Of a DNA stretch of 64,000 nt, positions 9,303 to 17,744 are shown piece by piece. The DNA is taken from positions 1,798,001 to 1,862,000 of the forward strand of contig NZ_CP158367.1 in assembly GCF_040267685.1 (NCBI RefSeq), given 5' to 3'. Position 1 is the stretch's first letter. Each line of letters opens with the position of its first letter. The position numbers were made by a program, and so were the translations under genes. A model generated the notes under the pieces. The model made no database searches, was not told the origin of the DNA, and saw nothing but the letters and a program-made list of their open reading frames with translations. The stretch is from Proteinivorax tanatarense. GTDB lineage: Bacteria; Bacillota; Proteinivoracia; Proteinivoracales; Proteinivoracaceae.

Positions 9303-9872
9303 TTACTTGCCCCAATCAATTAATCCATGGTGTCCAAGTAACTCTGCTGTTCTACTAAGGGGCAGTCCCATAACATTGTAAAAACATCCTTCAAGTTTTT
9401 CTACAAAAACTCCACCTTTTCCTTGTATACCATACCCACCGGCTTTATCAAAAGGTTCTTTAGTAGAAATATACCAGTTTATTAGGCTATTTGACAGTGG
9501 TCGAAAATATACCCAGGTTATTACATGAAAGGTATAGACCACATCACCATTTAAGCAAAGAGAAACACCTGTGATAACTTGATGCTTATTAGCCGATAAC
9601 TTCATTAACATATCTCTACAATGCTCGGAGTTAGTAGGCTTTCCTAAGGTAACTCCATTAAAGCTTACTACTGTATCCGCAGCTAACACATATTCTTTTG
9701 AGTTATTACTAACTTTTAAACCTTTTGCTTCGGCTAACTTTTTACTTAACTTTACAGGATTATCAGCTGTTATTTTTTTTTCGTCCATATCTGAACTTAT
9801 CACCCTGTAATCCACAGGTAGTTTATCTAAAATTTCTTTTCTTCTTGGTGATTTTGAAGCTAAAACCATCAT
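9303..9872 (-). CDS. maf: Maf family nucleotide pyrophosphatase
   Basis: A 189-residue Maf/Ham1-fold protein. The N-terminal substrate loop LASKSPRRKEIL, the catalytic VLAADTVVSFNGVTLGKP region with its Asp, and the DKAGGYGIQGKGGVFVEKLEGCFYNVMGLPL signature region are all recognisable in order. Maf proteins hydrolyse non-canonical or modified nucleoside triphosphates (dTTP/UTP type in the YhdE subgroup) and affect septum formation when overproduced. The position between a DUF4321 gene and radC-mreB is typical. Two consecutive ATG codons are possible starts. Confidence 0.93.
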   Translation of the reverse strand: MMVLASKSPRRKEILDKLPVDYRVISSDMDEKKITADNPVKLSKKLAEAKGLKVSNNSKEYVLAADTVVSFNGVTLGKPTNSEHCRDMLMKLSANKHQVITGVSLCLNGDVVYTFHVITWVYFRPLSNSLINWYISTKEPFDKAGGYGIQGKGGVFVEKLEGCFYNVMGLPLSRTAELLGHHGLIDWGK

Positions 9873-9891
9873 AGTAGGATATATCTCCTTT

Positions 9892-10143
9892 TTAAATAAA
9901 CTTTTTATAAAAAATTACCGATAGAAAAATTCCAATTATACTTGCTAGGTTTAAAGTTATTTTAAAACCAAAATCTAAAGAAAAAACCATTAAATCAAGC
10001 GTAGTAGTATCTAATCCTACTGTCTGCCCTTTTCCTAGTAATGGTATAGCATCCCCTAAAATTAAAGCAATAACATTACCCAGCATTGCTCCTATTACTA
10101 TAAATAACATCAATAAAAATGGATTTAAAGCACTATTTCTCAT
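9892..10143 (-). CDS. DUF4321-type small membrane protein
   Basis: An 83-residue protein with two predicted membrane helices (about residues 8-30 and 62-80) joined by a loop containing a DLMVFSLDFGFKITLNL stretch that I associate with DUF4321. These proteins are common in Clostridia beside maf and have no known function. It starts 76 bp after the preceding Gx-type gene and ends 19 bp before maf. Confidence 0.7.
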   Translation of the reverse strand: MRNSALNPFLLMLFIVIGAMLGNVIALILGDAIPLLGKGQTVGLDTTTLDLMVFSLDFGFKITLNLASIIGIFLSVIFYKKFI

Positions 10144-10219
10144 CTTCTCCCGCCTTTAGTAAATTTTAAATTGTTTGAATTTAGTTGTTCCACATTTATT
10201 AGTTATTCCACATTCTTTT

Positions 10220-10753
10220 TTATTTTCCTGCTATTTTAGCGCCATTTAATGCCTTTGTAATAAAGTTTGTGGAAATCCCAACAAAAATTCCTGTAGGAAT
10301 GGCAAGAGCTATTAAAAGTGGCTGTGAAATAGCAGCTAAACGGGTATCTAGTAGATAAATCACAACGGCAATTTGAGCTAAGTTATGTGTTATGGCTCCA
10401 ATTATACTTATCCCAATATTACTCAAATGTTTATTGAACAATTTCATAGCAATTGCCATACTTAAAGTACTAACTATAGCACCACCTAAGCTTAAATAAA
10501 AAACAGGGCTTAAAAATTTCCCAGATAATAAAGAGGCAAGGATTACCCTCATTACACCTACTGCAAAGCCACTTTTCAAGCCAAACATATTTAATGTTGT
10601 TAAGGTAAATATATTGGCTAAACCGAGCTTTACAGGCATTCCCATAAATATTGAAGCTAAAGGGGCTATTCTCCCTTCAATAATTGTAAGGATTGTTGCC
10701 ATAGCTATAAACAACGATAATAAAACTAATTGCTTTACAAAACCTTTTTGCAT
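10220..10753 (-). CDS. Gx-transporter/heptaprenyl diphosphate synthase component I family membrane protein
   Basis: A membrane protein of about 177 residues with five to six hydrophobic segments. Features include IEGRIAPLASIFMGMPVKLGLANIFTL and GAITHNLAQIAV, typical of the family labelled heptaprenyl diphosphate synthase component I, now usually treated as an S-component-like Gx transporter. The ATG at 10753 has AAGGGTGAGG just upstream; a GTG at 10762 is the alternative. In Clostridia it is often beside a NusG-domain-II protein and ApbE, near rnf genes, exactly as here. Its substrate is unknown; a redox-cofactor precursor is a guess. Confidence 0.78.
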   Translation of the reverse strand: MQKGFVKQLVLLSLFIAMATILTIIEGRIAPLASIFMGMPVKLGLANIFTLTTLNMFGLKSGFAVGVMRVILASLLSGKFLSPVFYLSLGGAIVSTLSMAIAMKLFNKHLSNIGISIIGAITHNLAQIAVVIYLLDTRLAAISQPLLIALAIPTGIFVGISTNFITKALNGAKIAGK

Positions 10754-10775
10754 TTTCCTCACCCTTAAATTGTTA

Positions 10776-11150
10776 TTAAAAATCTACATCTGGTTGTTCC
10801 CCACCTTCAATTCTAACAAATACCCTATTGGGTAAACATGTTATACTTTGTCCAGGCCTCGTTGCTCTGCCAAAATTTACACATATTTGGTCAGGGCAGT
10901 CTGAATGCTTTACAGTCACATAGTCTTCACCAAGCAAAACAACAGTTTCACCAACAGGACCGTTAAAAACAATTTCTTCTGACCTATCTTCTTCAAATAA
11001 AGGTACACTACCCCATTTTTCACCTTCTTGTTCAATGATAACTCGCGCTCCTTCTACTTCTTGGCCTGAAAGAAATAGATAATACATCCCTATACCAAAA
11101 AGAGAAAGAATTAAAACTATACCTATTAAAATTAAATCACCTTTTTTCAT
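10776..11150 (-). CDS. NusG domain II-containing membrane-anchored protein
   Basis: A 124-residue protein: N-terminal membrane anchor (about residues 5-27), then a small beta-rich extracytoplasmic domain with HSDCPDQICVNFGRATRPGQ and SITCLPNRVFVRI. Those cysteine-bearing motifs are diagnostic of the NusG domain II (KOW-like) family found near ApbE and FMN-binding proteins. The function is unknown. The two conserved cysteines and its position suggest a role in the extracytoplasmic flavin/Rnf system, which is inference. AGGAGTG precedes the ATG at good spacing. Confidence 0.8.
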   Translation of the reverse strand: MKKGDLILIGIVLILSLFGIGMYYLFLSGQEVEGARVIIEQEGEKWGSVPLFEEDRSEEIVFNGPVGETVVLLGEDYVTVKHSDCPDQICVNFGRATRPGQSITCLPNRVFVRIEGGEQPDVDF

Positions 11151-11170
11151 TAAACCACACTCCTAATGGA

Positions 11171-12199
11171 CTACTCTAAGCTCTGATTAGGTTGAAACTT
11201 CTCTTTCATGTTTGAACTTTTAAATACATTTCCTTCTGAATCTACAATTAAAACCTCTACTTCATCAATCTCTTCAACAAAATCAACAGCTTGTTCAGGG
11301 TCATAATTAAATAATGCTGTTGATAAAGTGTCTGCTATTGTAGCATTAGGAGCTGAAATCGTTACTGATTGAATTTTTTGAGATGGGTAACCTTTTTTAG
11401 GATCAATTATGTGATGAACCCGAATATCATCCGCCATAAAGTAACGTTCATAATCACCAGAAGTAACAACAGAATTAGAGTTTGTGTTTACAACTCCTAT
11501 AAAGTTTCCCCTCTCCATACGAGGGTGTTGCACACCAATACGCCATGGTGTGCCATCAGGCTTATCCATTAAATAGACATCTCCACCCCCGTTTACAGAC
11601 CCATATTTAATTCCGTGTTCCATCATTTCTTCTGCTGCTTTATCAACAATATAACCTTTGGCAATTGCACCTAAGTCTAGTTTCATACCTTCAGTTTCTA
11701 GGAAAGCAGTATTTTTTTCATTATCCAAAACTAGTTTATTATAATCCACCAGTTCTTTTAAATGCTCTACCTCTTTTTCCGACGGAACCACTTGATTACT
11801 CCAACTATATGCTTCTAGTAATGGACCAATGGTTATATCAAACCTTCCTTCTGTCTTTTCTCCATAATTCTTGCCTTTTTCCAGAAGATTAAAAGTTTCT
11901 TCGGAAACCTTGACTGGTTCAATACCTGCGTTATTTGTGATGTTATAAACATCGCTACCCTCGATATGGGCACTCAATAGCTTTTCCAAACGTTCTACTT
12001 CCTTTTGAGCGGCTTGAAATGCTTCTTCAGCTTTTTGGGGATCATCTGTATGACCTGTAAGTTCTACTAGTGTATCCATTGCAAAAAAATGGTGATTGTA
12101 TACTTCCAGTTCAGCACTGGAAGAACTACAACCAACAATAGCTAAAGACATAAAAAGTAAAGCTGCAAGATATTTTGTTGTTTTCATTATTGTTCCCAT
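11171..12199 (-). CDS. apbE: FAD:protein FMN transferase ApbE (lipoprotein)
   Basis: A protein of 342 residues from the ATG at 12199, which AAAGG precedes by 11 nt. It has a lipoprotein signal with lipobox IVGC, so the enzyme is anchored outside the membrane. ApbE motifs include FAMDTLVELTGH near the mature N-terminus, GAIAKGYIVDKA and SVNGGGDVYL in the middle, and STALFNYD near the C-terminus. ApbE uses FAD to attach FMN through a phosphoester bond to Thr in D-x-x-(S/T)-G-A-(S/T) motifs. The obvious clients are encoded nearby: RnfD (one site) and the four-domain RnfG (four sites). Confidence 0.95.
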   Translation of the reverse strand: MGTIMKTTKYLAALLFMSLAIVGCSSSSAELEVYNHHFFAMDTLVELTGHTDDPQKAEEAFQAAQKEVERLEKLLSAHIEGSDVYNITNNAGIEPVKVSEETFNLLEKGKNYGEKTEGRFDITIGPLLEAYSWSNQVVPSEKEVEHLKELVDYNKLVLDNEKNTAFLETEGMKLDLGAIAKGYIVDKAAEEMMEHGIKYGSVNGGGDVYLMDKPDGTPWRIGVQHPRMERGNFIGVVNTNSNSVVTSGDYERYFMADDIRVHHIIDPKKGYPSQKIQSVTISAPNATIADTLSTALFNYDPEQAVDFVEEIDEVEVLIVDSEGNVFKSSNMKEKFQPNQSLE

Positions 12200-12236
12200 T
12201 ATTAAATTCACCTTTCTTATATACAGTATTTAATAG

Positions 12237-13151
12237 TTACCGTCCACAATCCTGAGTTTTTCCTTGTAGGGTTTCCAAAGCATGTTCTAATATTGGAGAT
12301 ATTATACCCATACTTTCCTTTACAGCTTTTTCACTTCCCGGCAAGTTAATAATTAATGTATTGTCGCTGATGCCACATATCCCCCTAGTCAAGTAAGCTT
12401 TAGGGGTATATTTTGAAGAATTAGATCTAATCATCTCCATGATTCCTGGTACCTCTTTATCAACAAAAGACTGAGTAGCTTCTGGAGTAATATCTCTTGG
12501 AGATAAACCAGTGCCTCCAGAAGTAATTACAATAGATAAGTTAGAGTCAACCCACGTTTGTAGTTTTTCTGTTATCTTATCATGCTCATCAGGCACAATA
12601 TCCATTTGCTCTACTTTTATCCCAATTTGAGCCAGTCCCAGTTTTGCTGCAGGCCCAGCAGTATCCACGCGTTCACCATTAAATCCTTTATCGCTTACTG
12701 TTAATATAGCTGCTGTATAGCTAGGGATTATTTCTATAGGATCACCAGGCTTTATTTTACCTTCTTTTAAAACAGTGGCGAATATACCTTCTTTAGGCAT
12801 AACACAGTCACCAGCTTGGTAGTAGATTGCACACCTTTCATGACATGTTTTCCCAATCTGTGTTACTCCTAAAACAACTTCACCTCCTATTTTTAACCTT
12901 GTCCCTAACTCAAGTTTATTAAGTTCAATACCTTCTGTAGCAATATTTTCAGCGAAACTTCCGAACGTTACATCTAACCCTTGTCGTCTCATTTTTTCTA
13001 TACTCTCATTGGCTAACAAACTTATTTGCCTATGCCAGTTCCCACCATGAGCATCATTTACAATGCCATATCCTTTTTTAATTATAACTTCTGGTTGTAC
13101 TGTTTTTTTTACCCCTTTTTTCTCACTGATAGCGATTGCTAGTACTTTCAC
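12237..13151 (-). CDS. MOSC domain - MogA/MoaB molybdopterin biosynthesis fusion
   Basis: A 304-residue two-domain protein. Residues 1-145 form a MOSC domain (sulfur-carrier family related to the Moco sulfurase C-terminus), with conserved GIVNDAHGGNWHRQISLL and a Cys in GKTCHERCAIY. Residues 148-300 are a MogA/MoaB domain with the molybdopterin-binding SGGTGLSPRDITPEAT and NLPGSEKAVKE motifs; this half adenylates molybdopterin before metal insertion. Such fusions are known in Clostridia. It should serve the molybdenum or tungsten cofactor of the formate dehydrogenase at 21.4-24.1 kb. The start is GTG, with GAGGAGTG about 8 nt upstream. Confidence 0.9.
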   Translation of the reverse strand: MKVLAIAISEKKGVKKTVQPEVIIKKGYGIVNDAHGGNWHRQISLLANESIEKMRRQGLDVTFGSFAENIATEGIELNKLELGTRLKIGGEVVLGVTQIGKTCHERCAIYYQAGDCVMPKEGIFATVLKEGKIKPGDPIEIIPSYTAAILTVSDKGFNGERVDTAGPAAKLGLAQIGIKVEQMDIVPDEHDKITEKLQTWVDSNLSIVITSGGTGLSPRDITPEATQSFVDKEVPGIMEMIRSNSSKYTPKAYLTRGICGISDNTLIINLPGSEKAVKESMGIISPILEHALETLQGKTQDCGR

Positions 13152-13190
13152 TAAAAGTCACTCCTCTAACTATAATAATCGTGCAAAACA

Positions 13191-13219
13191 ATTATATCAC
13201 ATTTACGATAGGTAGTTAA
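13191..13219 (-). promoter_or_regulatory. Promoter of the MOSC-MogA/apbE gene run
   Basis: Minus strand TTAACT (13214-13219), 17-bp spacer, perfect TATAAT (13191-13196), between the rnfB terminator and the GTG start at 13151. Confidence 0.6.
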
Positions 13220-13230
13220 ATAAAGACTAA

Positions 13231-13266
13231 AAAATAAGCGCCCTAATTTTAAGGACGCTTATTTTT
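13231..13266 (-). terminator. Terminator of the rnf operon
   Basis: Stem AAAATAAGCG...CGCTTATTTT extended by TCCT/AGGG wobble pairs, with T residues on the minus-strand side, located 2 nt past the rnfB stop codon. Confidence 0.82.
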
Positions 13267-13267
13267 A

Positions 13268-14068
13268 TTATAACTGTTCTATTGCATGAGTTGGACATTC
13301 CTTTACACAAATTCCGCAACTAATACAAATAGTATTGTCTATCTTTGCCAACCCATCTTCCATTTTAATACAATCTTTAGGGCAGGCTTTTGCACACTTA
13401 GAACATCCTATACAACCCACTTTACATACTTGCATTACTTTCTTAGCTTTATCATTCGAGTTACACATAACATGCACGTCAGAACCTTGTGGAATCATTC
13501 CTATGACATCTTTAGGACAAGCAACTACACATTTTTTACATCCAGTACAAAGTTCTTGATCTATTATAGGTAACCCATTATCTCCCATAACTATAGCATC
13601 AAAGGGACAAATTCGTTCACATGTTCCAAGACCCATACAACCATAGCTACAAGCCTTGGGTCCACCATCAATGAGCATTGCTGCCTTACAATCTTTTACA
13701 CCTTCGTAACGAAATTTATCTTTGGCTACTTCACTAGTACCATGACACTTTACTTTAGCCACCATTGGTGTATCTGAAGCAGCTTCCATATCGGTCTTTC
13801 CAATTATGTCAGCCAATTCATTGGCTACCTTTTTCTTTCCAACAGGACATCCATCTACCGGTGCCTCACCTTTAAGTACTCCTTCGGCAAAACCACTGCA
13901 ACCTGGATAACCACAGGCTCCACAATTAGCACCTGGTAGTGCTTCTATTAACTCATCAAGCTTAGGGTCAGTTTCAACCGCAAATACTTTTGAAGCTCCC
14001 GCCAAAATTGCTCCAAAAATAATACCTATAGACCCTAAAGCAATAACTGCGCTTAACATATTTAACAC
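13268..14068 (-). CDS. rnfB: Rnf complex subunit RnfB (polyferredoxin)
   Basis: A 266-residue subunit with an N-terminal membrane helix, then the CGACGYPGCSGFAEG iron-sulfur domain (about residues 48-85). Four ferredoxin-type CxxCxxCxxxCP-like motifs follow (GTCERICPFDAI, CTGCKKCVVACP, CIGCSKCAKACP, CISCGICVKECP). This predicts about five [4Fe-4S] clusters, more than in proteobacterial RsxB and like the larger RnfB of acetogens. RnfB is the entry point for electrons from reduced ferredoxin. It is last in rnfCDGEAB. Confidence 0.96.
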   Translation of the reverse strand: MLNMLSAVIALGSIGIIFGAILAGASKVFAVETDPKLDELIEALPGANCGACGYPGCSGFAEGVLKGEAPVDGCPVGKKKVANELADIIGKTDMEAASDTPMVAKVKCHGTSEVAKDKFRYEGVKDCKAAMLIDGGPKACSYGCMGLGTCERICPFDAIVMGDNGLPIIDQELCTGCKKCVVACPKDVIGMIPQGSDVHVMCNSNDKAKKVMQVCKVGCIGCSKCAKACPKDCIKMEDGLAKIDNTICISCGICVKECPTHAIEQL

Positions 14069-14080
14069 CCCCAGTAACTA

Positions 14081-14650
14081 TTAAATTACAAAACCTGCAA
14101 AAGCCATTGCCAATATAGCAGCTGCTATAAACGCTGATGGCACACCAGCAAAATATTTATTCGAACCAGTTAATTCTAGTCTTTCTCTAATACCAGCAAG
14201 CACAACCAACGCTAAAGTGAATCCTAAAGCAGCTCCTACTGCATGAATGATAGTTTGAGTTAAGGTATAACCAAGGTCAATATTTAAAATAGCCAACCCT
14301 AAAACAGCACAGTTCGTTGTTATTAACGGTAAAAAGATACCTAGAGCTTGATAAAGGGTAGGACTTACCTTTTGAATAACCATTTCTACAAACTGCACCA
14401 ATGAAGCAATTACCAGAATAAAAGCAATTGTTTGTAGATATTGTAAATCAAAGTTTTCTAAAATCAATCTATCAATATACCAGGTGATAATAGAAGCGAT
14501 GGTCATAACAAACATAACCGCCATACCCATCCCGATAGATGTTTCTATTTTTTTAGATACTCCAAAAAACGGGCAAATACCTAAAAACTGATTTAACACA
14601 AAGTTGTTTACAAAAATAGCGGCAAAAAAAATAGATAACAATTCAGTCAT
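14081..14650 (-). CDS. rnfA: Rnf complex integral membrane subunit RnfA
   Basis: A 189-residue protein with six predicted membrane helices. Conserved segments include NNFVLNQFLGICPFFGVSKK, holding the Cys that in Rnf/Nqr structures helps ligate an intramembrane iron-sulfur cluster, and TTNCAVLGLAILN, holding its partner Cys. RnfA and RnfE form the pseudo-symmetric core that couples electron flow to Na+ or H+ transport. The gene lies between rnfE and rnfB with short gaps and a good ribosome site (GGGAGGA). Confidence 0.96.
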   Translation of the reverse strand: MTELLSIFFAAIFVNNFVLNQFLGICPFFGVSKKIETSIGMGMAVMFVMTIASIITWYIDRLILENFDLQYLQTIAFILVIASLVQFVEMVIQKVSPTLYQALGIFLPLITTNCAVLGLAILNIDLGYTLTQTIIHAVGAALGFTLALVVLAGIRERLELTGSNKYFAGVPSAFIAAAILAMAFAGFVI

Positions 14651-14668
14651 TTATTTATATCCTCCCTT

Positions 14669-15262
14669 CTACTGTTTAGAGGTTCGTCTCATAGTGACAG
14701 CATTTACTATTCCTAGCAGTAATCCTAAACTTAGAAAAGCACCAGCAGGCTGCAAAAATAGTAAAGCCCCTTCAAATAGCTGAACACCAAAAAGTTCACC
14801 TGTTCCTAAAAAGTGTCTGAAAAATCCTAGTACAGTTAAGCTCAAAGTAAACCCTAGACCCATGCCCAAAGCATCGACTATAGAAGGCATTACTTTTTCT
14901 TTAGAAGCAAAGGCCTCAGCTCTTCCTAAAATAGTACAGTTTACTACAATCAAAGGTATAAAAAGACCTAAGTTGTTGTGTAGTTCTACAAAGTAAGCTT
15001 CCATAAACATATCTACCATAGTAACAAAAGTTGCGATAATCACAATATAAGATGGTATTCTTACCCTACTGGGTATAAAGTCTTTAAAAAGAGATACCAC
15101 TATATTTGAGCCTAGCAACACAACTAATGTAGCCATACCCATACCAAACCCGTTTGCTGCGCTAGTAGTTACAGCCAAAGCAGGGCAAAGGCCTAGTAAA
15201 AGCACAAAAACAGGGTTTTCTTTAAATATTCCTTTTAAAAAGTTATTTAGCAACTTGTTCAC
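14669..15262 (-). CDS. rnfE: Rnf complex integral membrane subunit RnfE
   Basis: A 197-residue homologue of RnfA with six membrane helices. It carries the paired cysteine motifs LLGLCPALAVTTSA and VVNCTILGRAEAFASKE. In the assembled complex RnfE and RnfA face each other in opposite orientation. Start and stop are within 20 bp of rnfG and rnfA, as expected for a single operon. Confidence 0.96.
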   Translation of the reverse strand: MNKLLNNFLKGIFKENPVFVLLLGLCPALAVTTSAANGFGMGMATLVVLLGSNIVVSLFKDFIPSRVRIPSYIVIIATFVTMVDMFMEAYFVELHNNLGLFIPLIVVNCTILGRAEAFASKEKVMPSIVDALGMGLGFTLSLTVLGFFRHFLGTGELFGVQLFEGALLFLQPAGAFLSLGLLLGIVNAVTMRRTSKQ

Positions 15263-15265
15263 CTC

Positions 15266-16723
15266 CTAGTTAGCTTCTAAAGGCAAAGCATCAATTACAG
15301 CATCAATAAGACCGCTAGCTGAATAAGTGGCCCCAGTCTCTATATCAACAGCAAGAGATTGCTCTGATTTTATTTCTTCTACTATGTGAGGCAACTGTTC
15401 ATCAGCAAAATTTGGAGTATCATCATGATCAAAGGTAAGATCTGTAATTTCTCCACCTTGAACAGTAACCTCTACGGTAATTGTAGATTCGAACCCTTGT
15501 CCTTCACCTGTATAGGTACCATCATCTATATCTGATAGTGTAACTTCTTCTAAATTTAAGCTTACTTCCTCGGCATCATCATCGCTATCATCTTTAGAAG
15601 TAGCAGATCCGCTAGCTTGAAGAAGAGCCTCTTCCACAGCAGCCACTAAGGCCTCACTAGAAACAGTAGCACCTGTGCTTGTATCTACATTAAGACTTTG
15701 CAACTCTTTAATTTCTTGTGCTACCGTTGGCAGTGCATCATCAGCATAATCTGGAGTATCATTGTGAGTGTAAGTTATATCAATTACTTCCCCACCTTCT
15801 ACAACCACTTCAACTTCTAGAACACCACCAAAACCATCAGCTTCCCCAGCGTAAGTTCCGTCTTCAAGATTGTCCATATCAACTTCAGCTTCTCCACCAA
15901 ACTCTGATAAAGCATCTTTTACTGCTTCAATAATTCCTTCACTTGTGGCGGTTGCTCCACTTACTGTATCCACGTCAAGTTCTTGTTCATCAACCATTGA
16001 AGAAGGCACTTGTTCTAGAGCAGGGTCAGCAATCCCATCAGTTTCAGTATGCTCTAGCACTTCAACACTAATTAACTCTCCTCCGCTAACCTCTATAGAA
16101 ACACTTATTTCTCCAGCATATCCTTGACCAGCACCTTCATATACTCCATCTGGGATTTCTGCTAGATCTATAACAACTTCGTCTGTAACTCCTAATGCTT
16201 CAGTAAGATCTTCCAAAGCATTTCTAGCTCCAGTAATTACCGCTCTTGAAGAAGCAGTAGCTCCTGTTATTACATCTATATCACCAAACCCTTGCTCTAG
16301 GTCTCTACCTTCTAACTTCTTTACATATTCATCATCAAAGGCCAGATCACCTAAGCCAGGAGTTTCCGCATGACTTAAAATAGCAATTCCAGTAATTTCA
16401 TAGTCAGTATTTACCCCAACTAGCATATTTATTGGGTCAGTTCCGTAACCTGAAGCTGCAACTTCAACTACGTATCCAACCAAATCACCATTTTTAAAAG
16501 CTTCACTATAAATTTCCTTGGGTTCTTCACCATCTATAGGTTCATCTTCCATCACTGCTTCAAACTTGTCTGCTTCTATTACTTCTGCTAGAAGTTCATT
16601 TCTTCTTTGCTCAATATTTTCTTCTATAATTGGAGCCGTAAAATCGTTAATAGCAGACAAAAGGCCTGCAGATACAGCAGCAATTAAACCAAGTACAGCA
16701 ATCATTTTAATTATATCTTTCAT
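15266..16723 (-). CDS. rnfG: Rnf complex subunit RnfG, enlarged with four FMN-binding domains
   Basis: A 485-residue protein; RnfG is usually about 180-210. An N-terminal membrane anchor (residues 5-25) and a canonical RnfG domain (about 75-175) are followed by three more FMN_bind domains at about 190-275, 286-371 and 398-482. The last two are separated by a Ser/Asp-rich linker. Each carries an ApbE-type site: D150..TGAT156, D252..SGAT258, D347..TGAT353 and D460..TGAT466. RnfG normally holds one covalent FMN outside the membrane and passes electrons towards RnfD/RnfC. Four FMN groups would make an extended flavin wire. The exposed part is very acidic, as in proteins of salty or alkaline habitats. 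The reading frame is continuous and the operon position is normal. Confidence 0.95.
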   Translation of the reverse strand: MKDIIKMIAVLGLIAAVSAGLLSAINDFTAPIIEENIEQRRNELLAEVIEADKFEAVMEDEPIDGEEPKEIYSEAFKNGDLVGYVVEVAASGYGTDPINMLVGVNTDYEITGIAILSHAETPGLGDLAFDDEYVKKLEGRDLEQGFGDIDVITGATASSRAVITGARNALEDLTEALGVTDEVVIDLAEIPDGVYEGAGQGYAGEISVSIEVSGGELISVEVLEHTETDGIADPALEQVPSSMVDEQELDVDTVSGATATSEGIIEAVKDALSEFGGEAEVDMDNLEDGTYAGEADGFGGVLEVEVVVEGGEVIDITYTHNDTPDYADDALPTVAQEIKELQSLNVDTSTGATVSSEALVAAVEEALLQASGSATSKDDSDDDAEEVSLNLEEVTLSDIDDGTYTGEGQGFESTITVEVTVQGGEITDLTFDHDDTPNFADEQLPHIVEEIKSEQSLAVDIETGATYSASGLIDAVIDALPLEAN

Positions 16724-17722
16724 CTACTTCACCTCCCCAAATGTACGAGGAATAGTAAGTCGATCTAAAATCGGCGTTAGAGCATTCATAAATAACACTG
16801 CATAAGTTAATCCCGCTGGTGCTTGGGCATAATACCTAATCAAAATTAAAATTAAGCCACAACCTATTCCGTATATCAACCTAGCATTTTTCGTAGTAGG
16901 GCTAGTAACATAACAGGTTGCCATATAAATAGCACCCATTAAAGCTGAACCCGAAAGCACTTGAAATAATGCTTCATCTAGTCCTGCAGATAAAAATCCT
17001 ACTAAACCTTCAAACTCACCTGCAAAACCGGTGTGAATAAAGGAAAATACAACCATAGCACCTAAAAAACCTCCTGGAATTCTCCAATCTATATGACCCT
17101 TATATAAAAGATAAATACCTCCAATAATAAGTGCCAAAGCAGATGTTTCACCTAAACTACCAGGTACAGTTCCTATAAACAACTCCCATAAGGTAGCAGC
17201 TTCTCCTTGTAATGGAGTTGCACCTGTGGTTGTATCTACAAATGTACCAGTAGGCTCCCAATTTGTCATAAGAGTTAAATAAGAAAATGTTAAAAAGCCT
17301 CGACCCACTAAAGCTGGGTTAAATGGATTTTTACCTAAACCTCCAAAAGCATGCTTTCCGATCAAAATTGCCACAGCACTACCTAAGATTGGCACTGCCC
17401 ATGGAAGTGTCCATGAACCCCCAATAGAAGCCATCATACCAGTTGCAGGCGGTAAACTTAGACCCAACAACAGACCCGTCACAGCAGCACTCCCATCTCC
17501 TAAAAAAGCGCTGATTTTAGGCTTCCTTGAAACTACTAACCATTCAAAAAATAAAGCTGATATTAAACTTAGGGACAATACAATAGCACTAGCCCAACCA
17601 AAGATTATAATAGAGGCAATGGTAGCTGGAACTAAAGCAACTACTACATCCCACATTATATAGTCTATATCTCTAGGACTACGAATATGCGGGGAAGGTC
17701 CCACTACAAACTTTTTGCTCAT
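16724..17722 (-). CDS. rnfD: Rnf complex membrane flavoprotein subunit RnfD
   Basis: A 332-residue polytopic protein of the RnfD/NqrB family. It shows the N-terminal SPHIRSPRDIDYIMWDVVVAL, a GKHAFGGLGKNPFNPALVGR motif (about residues 122-141), and the covalent FMN site DTTTGATPL with Thr169. FMN at this Thr and riboflavin elsewhere in the protein form part of the transmembrane electron path. The gene abuts rnfG (1-bp spacing between stop and start regions). Confidence 0.96.
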   Translation of the reverse strand: MSKKFVVGPSPHIRSPRDIDYIMWDVVVALVPATIASIIIFGWASAIVLSLSLISALFFEWLVVSRKPKISAFLGDGSAAVTGLLLGLSLPPATGMMASIGGSWTLPWAVPILGSAVAILIGKHAFGGLGKNPFNPALVGRGFLTFSYLTLMTNWEPTGTFVDTTTGATPLQGEAATLWELFIGTVPGSLGETSALALIIGGIYLLYKGHIDWRIPGGFLGAMVVFSFIHTGFAGEFEGLVGFLSAGLDEALFQVLSGSALMGAIYMATCYVTSPTTKNARLIYGIGCGLILILIRYYAQAPAGLTYAVLFMNALTPILDRLTIPRTFGEVK

Positions 17723-17744
17723 GTTATTTCCTCCTTCTAAAACC

